The position numbers and the translations under genes are program-made. Of a stretch of 9,897 nt of DNA, positions 8,449 through 9,897 are shown in pieces. Where the stretch lies: assembly GCA_003133285.1 (NCBI GenBank), contig PKWR01000166.1:4517-14413 (forward strand), written 5' to 3'. This DNA is from Coriobacteriia bacterium. Its GTDB lineage: Bacteria; Actinomycetota; Coriobacteriia; Anaerosomatales; PALSA-660. How positions within the stretch are numbered: position 1 is the first letter of the stretch; each line of letters begins with the position of its first letter. The notes beneath the pieces are model-generated. The model saw nothing but the letters and a program-made list of their open reading frames with translations. It was not told the DNA's origin and made no database searches.

Positions 8449-8493
8449 CCTCTTCGCCTGATTCGGGTCCGGTTCAGGAATGGTTTTACTCGC

Positions 8494-8509
8494 TTGCTGC
8501 TTGCTGCAA
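8494..8509. promoter_or_regulatory. Tandem TTGCTGC repeat and short palindrome, possible operator
   Basis: TTGCTGC occurs twice in tandem (8494-8500 and 8501-8507), and TTGCTGCAA (8501-8509) is a palindrome with a central T. It lies 8 bases before the -35 of the regulator gene and between the two divergent promoters, where an autoregulating XRE protein would commonly bind. There is only one copy and no direct evidence of binding. Confidence 0.25.
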
Positions 8510-8516
8510 ATACCCC

Positions 8517-8544
8517 TTGACGCCGGATCTGTTTTTCCTATATA
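8517..8544 (+). promoter_or_regulatory. Sigma-70 type promoter of the XRE/cupin regulator
   Basis: TTGACG (8517-8522), a 16-base spacer and TATATA (8539-8544). Transcription would begin near 8551, which lies downstream of the ATG at 8548 and so supports the later GTG start at 8566. Confidence 0.65.
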
Positions 8545-8565
8545 TGCATGAATGGGGGTACGCGC

Positions 8566-9159
8566 GTGCAAGACAAGATAAAGCAGGAAATCCGGGAGAT
8601 GAAGCTGGGCGAGAAGGTGCGTGGTCTGCGGCAGGAACAGCGATTGACTCTCCAGGTCCTGGCCGATATAACGGGGCTGTCAAAACCGCTGCTGTCACAG
8701 ATCGAAAACGATCAGGTGACCCCTCCCATTGCGACGCTGCTAAAGATCGCCAACGGACTTGGCGTCGGCATCCATTATTTTTTCGAGGAGGCGGGTGACC
8801 GCCAGAAATTCGTTTTGACCCGCGGCGAGCAGGCGGCAATCAGCCAGCGCCGGCCGGGTAAGGACATGGTGCAGGGATATAGGTACAAGCCGCTTGCCCC
8901 CGGCATCCGTCAGAAGAAAGTCGAGCCCTTCCTGGTCGAGTTCGAGCAGCGGGCGTGGGACGACACCCTTTACTACAGCCACGAAGGGGTGGAATTCCTC
9001 TACCTGCTGGACGGCGAGTTGGAGTTCCATTACGCTGACCAGGTGATGCGGCTGTTGCCGGGCGACAGCATCTATTACGAGTCCTCCGAGCCACACGGCT
9101 ATGTCTCCGTGGGCGAGGTCCGTGCCCGCGCCGTAGCTGTCCTCTATACCAAAGGGTAA
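8566..9159 (+). CDS. XRE family transcriptional regulator with C-terminal cupin domain
   Basis: A 197-residue DNA-binding regulator. Residues of about 13-70 form an HTH-XRE domain (LGEKVRGLRQEQRLTLQVLADITGL then SKPLLSQIENDQVTPPIATLLKIANGL). Residues of about 120-195 form a cupin_2 beta-barrel sensor domain with EFLYLLDGELEFHY and LLPGDSIYYESSEPHGYV. Proteins of this build generally sense a small ligand through the cupin and repress or activate nearby genes; the ligand here cannot be told. The GTG at 8566 has GGGGGT 7 bases upstream and lies after the predicted transcription start; the ATG at 8548 has no ribosome site and would add six residues. It is divergent from degP, so control of degP or of itself is a natural guess. 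Base composition is lower in GC than in the left part of the window. Confidence 0.88.
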   Translation: MQDKIKQEIREMKLGEKVRGLRQEQRLTLQVLADITGLSKPLLSQIENDQVTPPIATLLKIANGLGVGIHYFFEEAGDRQKFVLTRGEQAAISQRRPGKDMVQGYRYKPLAPGIRQKKVEPFLVEFEQRAWDDTLYYSHEGVEFLYLLDGELEFHYADQVMRLLPGDSIYYESSEPHGYVSVGEVRARAVAVLYTKG

Positions 9160-9184
9160 GCGGGATGCGCACGCGGCTTACCCT
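9153..9184 (+). terminator. Stem-loop across the regulator stop codon
   Basis: AGGGTAAGC (9153-9161) and GCTTACCCT (9176-9184) are perfect 9-base complements with a 14-base loop. The TAA stop of the XRE/cupin gene lies inside the left arm. No T run follows, so it may be a weak or Rho-aided terminator, or a 3'-end stabilising structure. Confidence 0.4.
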
Positions 9185-9384
9185 GACCAGATGAAGGCGC
9201 CTAGACGCGGGCCGTAAGTCCCCCCTCCCTGGGTTTCGGCTTGTTTCCTTGTGTCCCCCCCCGTGTAAATTCGTGCGAGAGCCGTTCCCGGCCAACGGTC
9301 CCAGATACATCCATAGCCGGCGACCCAGTTTAGGGGCATCCCGTGCCTGACACCCTTCGTTGGAGAATTTTACTCATTAAGGCG

Positions 9385-9413
9385 TTGACGTTCAGGATTC
9401 CTTTTGTTATAAA
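9385..9413 (+). promoter_or_regulatory. rRNA operon promoter P1
   Basis: TTGACG (9385-9390), a 17-base spacer and TATAAA (9408-9413), close to the sigma-70 consensus. It lies about 300 bases before the 16S 5' end. The upstream bases (AATTTTACTCATTAA, 9366-9380) are AT-rich, as in an UP element. Confidence 0.72.
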
Positions 9414-9558
9414 GTGTGACTTCGCAGCACACGGCTCTTTGCAAACGAATATGTACCGGCAGGAAAAAGGGCTAGGGCTCGAATACCACATGGTGTGCGA
9501 ACTCTGCCTGCGGGTCGATCCAACAGGATCGCCCTTCCAAAAAACCGGAAACTTTTTC

Positions 9559-9587
9559 TTGACAGGTTACATCAGTTCAGGTAGGGT
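9559..9587 (+). promoter_or_regulatory. rRNA operon promoter P2
   Basis: TTGACA (9559-9564), a 17-base spacer and TAGGGT (9582-9587), preceded by the AT-rich ACTTTTTC. Together with the promoter at 9385 it forms the tandem arrangement common for rRNA operons; this one starts about 120 bases before the 16S 5' end. Confidence 0.7.
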
Positions 9588-9613
9588 GTCGAGTCTGTCG
9601 CAAATGTCGGCTT

Positions 9614-9625
9614 GGTCTTTGAAAA
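9614..9625 (+). promoter_or_regulatory. boxA-like antitermination element in the rRNA leader
   Basis: GGTCTTTGAAAA resembles the boxA core (TGCTCTTTAACA type) bound by the NusB-NusE complex to keep polymerase from terminating in rRNA operons. It lies just after promoter P2, the expected position. The match is partial. Confidence 0.45.
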
Positions 9626-9714
9626 CTAAATAGTAGACGAAACAGCATTGTGGGTTTTGTAACAAACATGTCAGTCGTTTCAAAAACTAGCATCGGATTT
9701 TCCGTTTACTAAAT

Positions 9715-9897
9715 AAACTGGAGAGTTTGATCCTGGCTCAGAACGAACGCTGGCGGCGTGCTTAACACATGCAAGTCGAACGTGATCCGGAGCTTGCTCC
9801 GGTGAAAGTGGCGCACGGGTGAGTAACGCGTGGATAACCTGCCCTGGTATCTGGGATAACATCTCGAAAGGGGTGCTAATACCGGATAAGCCCACGG
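9715..9897 (+). rRNA. rrs: 16S ribosomal RNA, 5' part
   Basis: AGAGTTTGATCCTGGCTCAG at 9722-9741 is the universal 5' sequence (E. coli positions 8-27), which puts base 1 at 9715. It continues with AACGAACGCTGGCGGCGTG, CACATGCAAGTCGAACG, GGCGCACGGGTGAGTAACGCGT and ends in AATACCGGATAAGCCCACGG. The V1 helix (GATCCGGAGCTTGCTCCGG) and ATAACATCTCGAAAGGGGTGCTAATACC read like Geobacter-group 16S. Only about 183 of roughly 1550 bases are in the window. It is the main taxonomic marker for the right part and does not fit an actinobacterium. Confidence 0.97.

Larger units (their letters stand above)
9160..9714. other. Gene-free region upstream of the 16S rRNA
   Basis: 555 bases with no credible protein gene. 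From 9185 to about 9384 I see nothing beyond a run of eight C near 9255. From 9385 onward it holds two rRNA promoters and the rRNA leader. A short hairpin GTTTA/TAAAC (9704-9708 with 9714-9718) abuts the 16S 5' end. An open frame at 9343-9633 runs straight through both promoters and has no ribosome site or recognisable domain. Confidence 0.8.

Noticed and set aside
9240..9265. C-rich run as a functional element
   Set aside because: A simple run of eight C without partner sequence or known motif.
9343..9633. A 96-codon open frame upstream of the 16S gene
   Set aside because: It runs across both rRNA promoters, has no ribosome site and shows no recognisable domain.

Overview
The window looks like two unrelated genomes joined end to end. 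Positions 1 to about 7105-7131 are very GC-rich. All real genes there lie on the plus strand and look like a high-GC, probably anaerobic actinobacterium; an OPB41/Coriobacteriia-like lineage is my guess from the gene mix, not something the window proves. From there to 9897 the base composition drops visibly, AT-rich promoters appear, and the window ends in the first 183 bases of a 16S rRNA that reads like the Geobacter group (Desulfuromonadia). The switch falls inside two genes at once: a plus-strand glycosyltransferase loses its 3' end and a minus-strand DegP/HtrA protease loses its C-terminus. A stretch of about 27 bases there reads sensibly as either protein. A metagenome or assembly chimera is the most economical explanation.

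Left part. lysC (aspartokinase, with a conserved internal start for the beta subunit) and asd (aspartate-semialdehyde dehydrogenase) form a two-gene operon for the first steps of lysine/threonine/methionine and diaminopimelate synthesis. After a 120-base leader comes a second operon: queT (queuosine-precursor ECF transporter component), a fused iron-sulfur / [FeFe]-hydrogenase-like / diguanylate cyclase protein whose start overlaps the queT stop, and amrS (radical SAM protein of the AmmeMemoRadiSam group) 14 bases further on. A separate promoter then precedes a GT-A type glycosyltransferase.

The most interesting gene is the 592-residue fusion at 3092-4870. Two ferredoxin-type clusters, an H-cluster-like domain with diverged but cysteine-complete motifs, a C-X2-C-X4-C-X16-C cluster domain and an intact GGDEF domain with an I-site lie in one soluble chain. 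This is the layout expected of a hydrogen or redox sensor that writes its signal as cyclic di-GMP.

Right part. A truncated DegP lipoprotein (minus strand) and an XRE/cupin regulator (plus strand) are transcribed divergently from clear sigma-70 type promoters. A 555-base gene-free stretch with two well-formed rRNA promoters and a boxA-like element then leads into the 16S gene.
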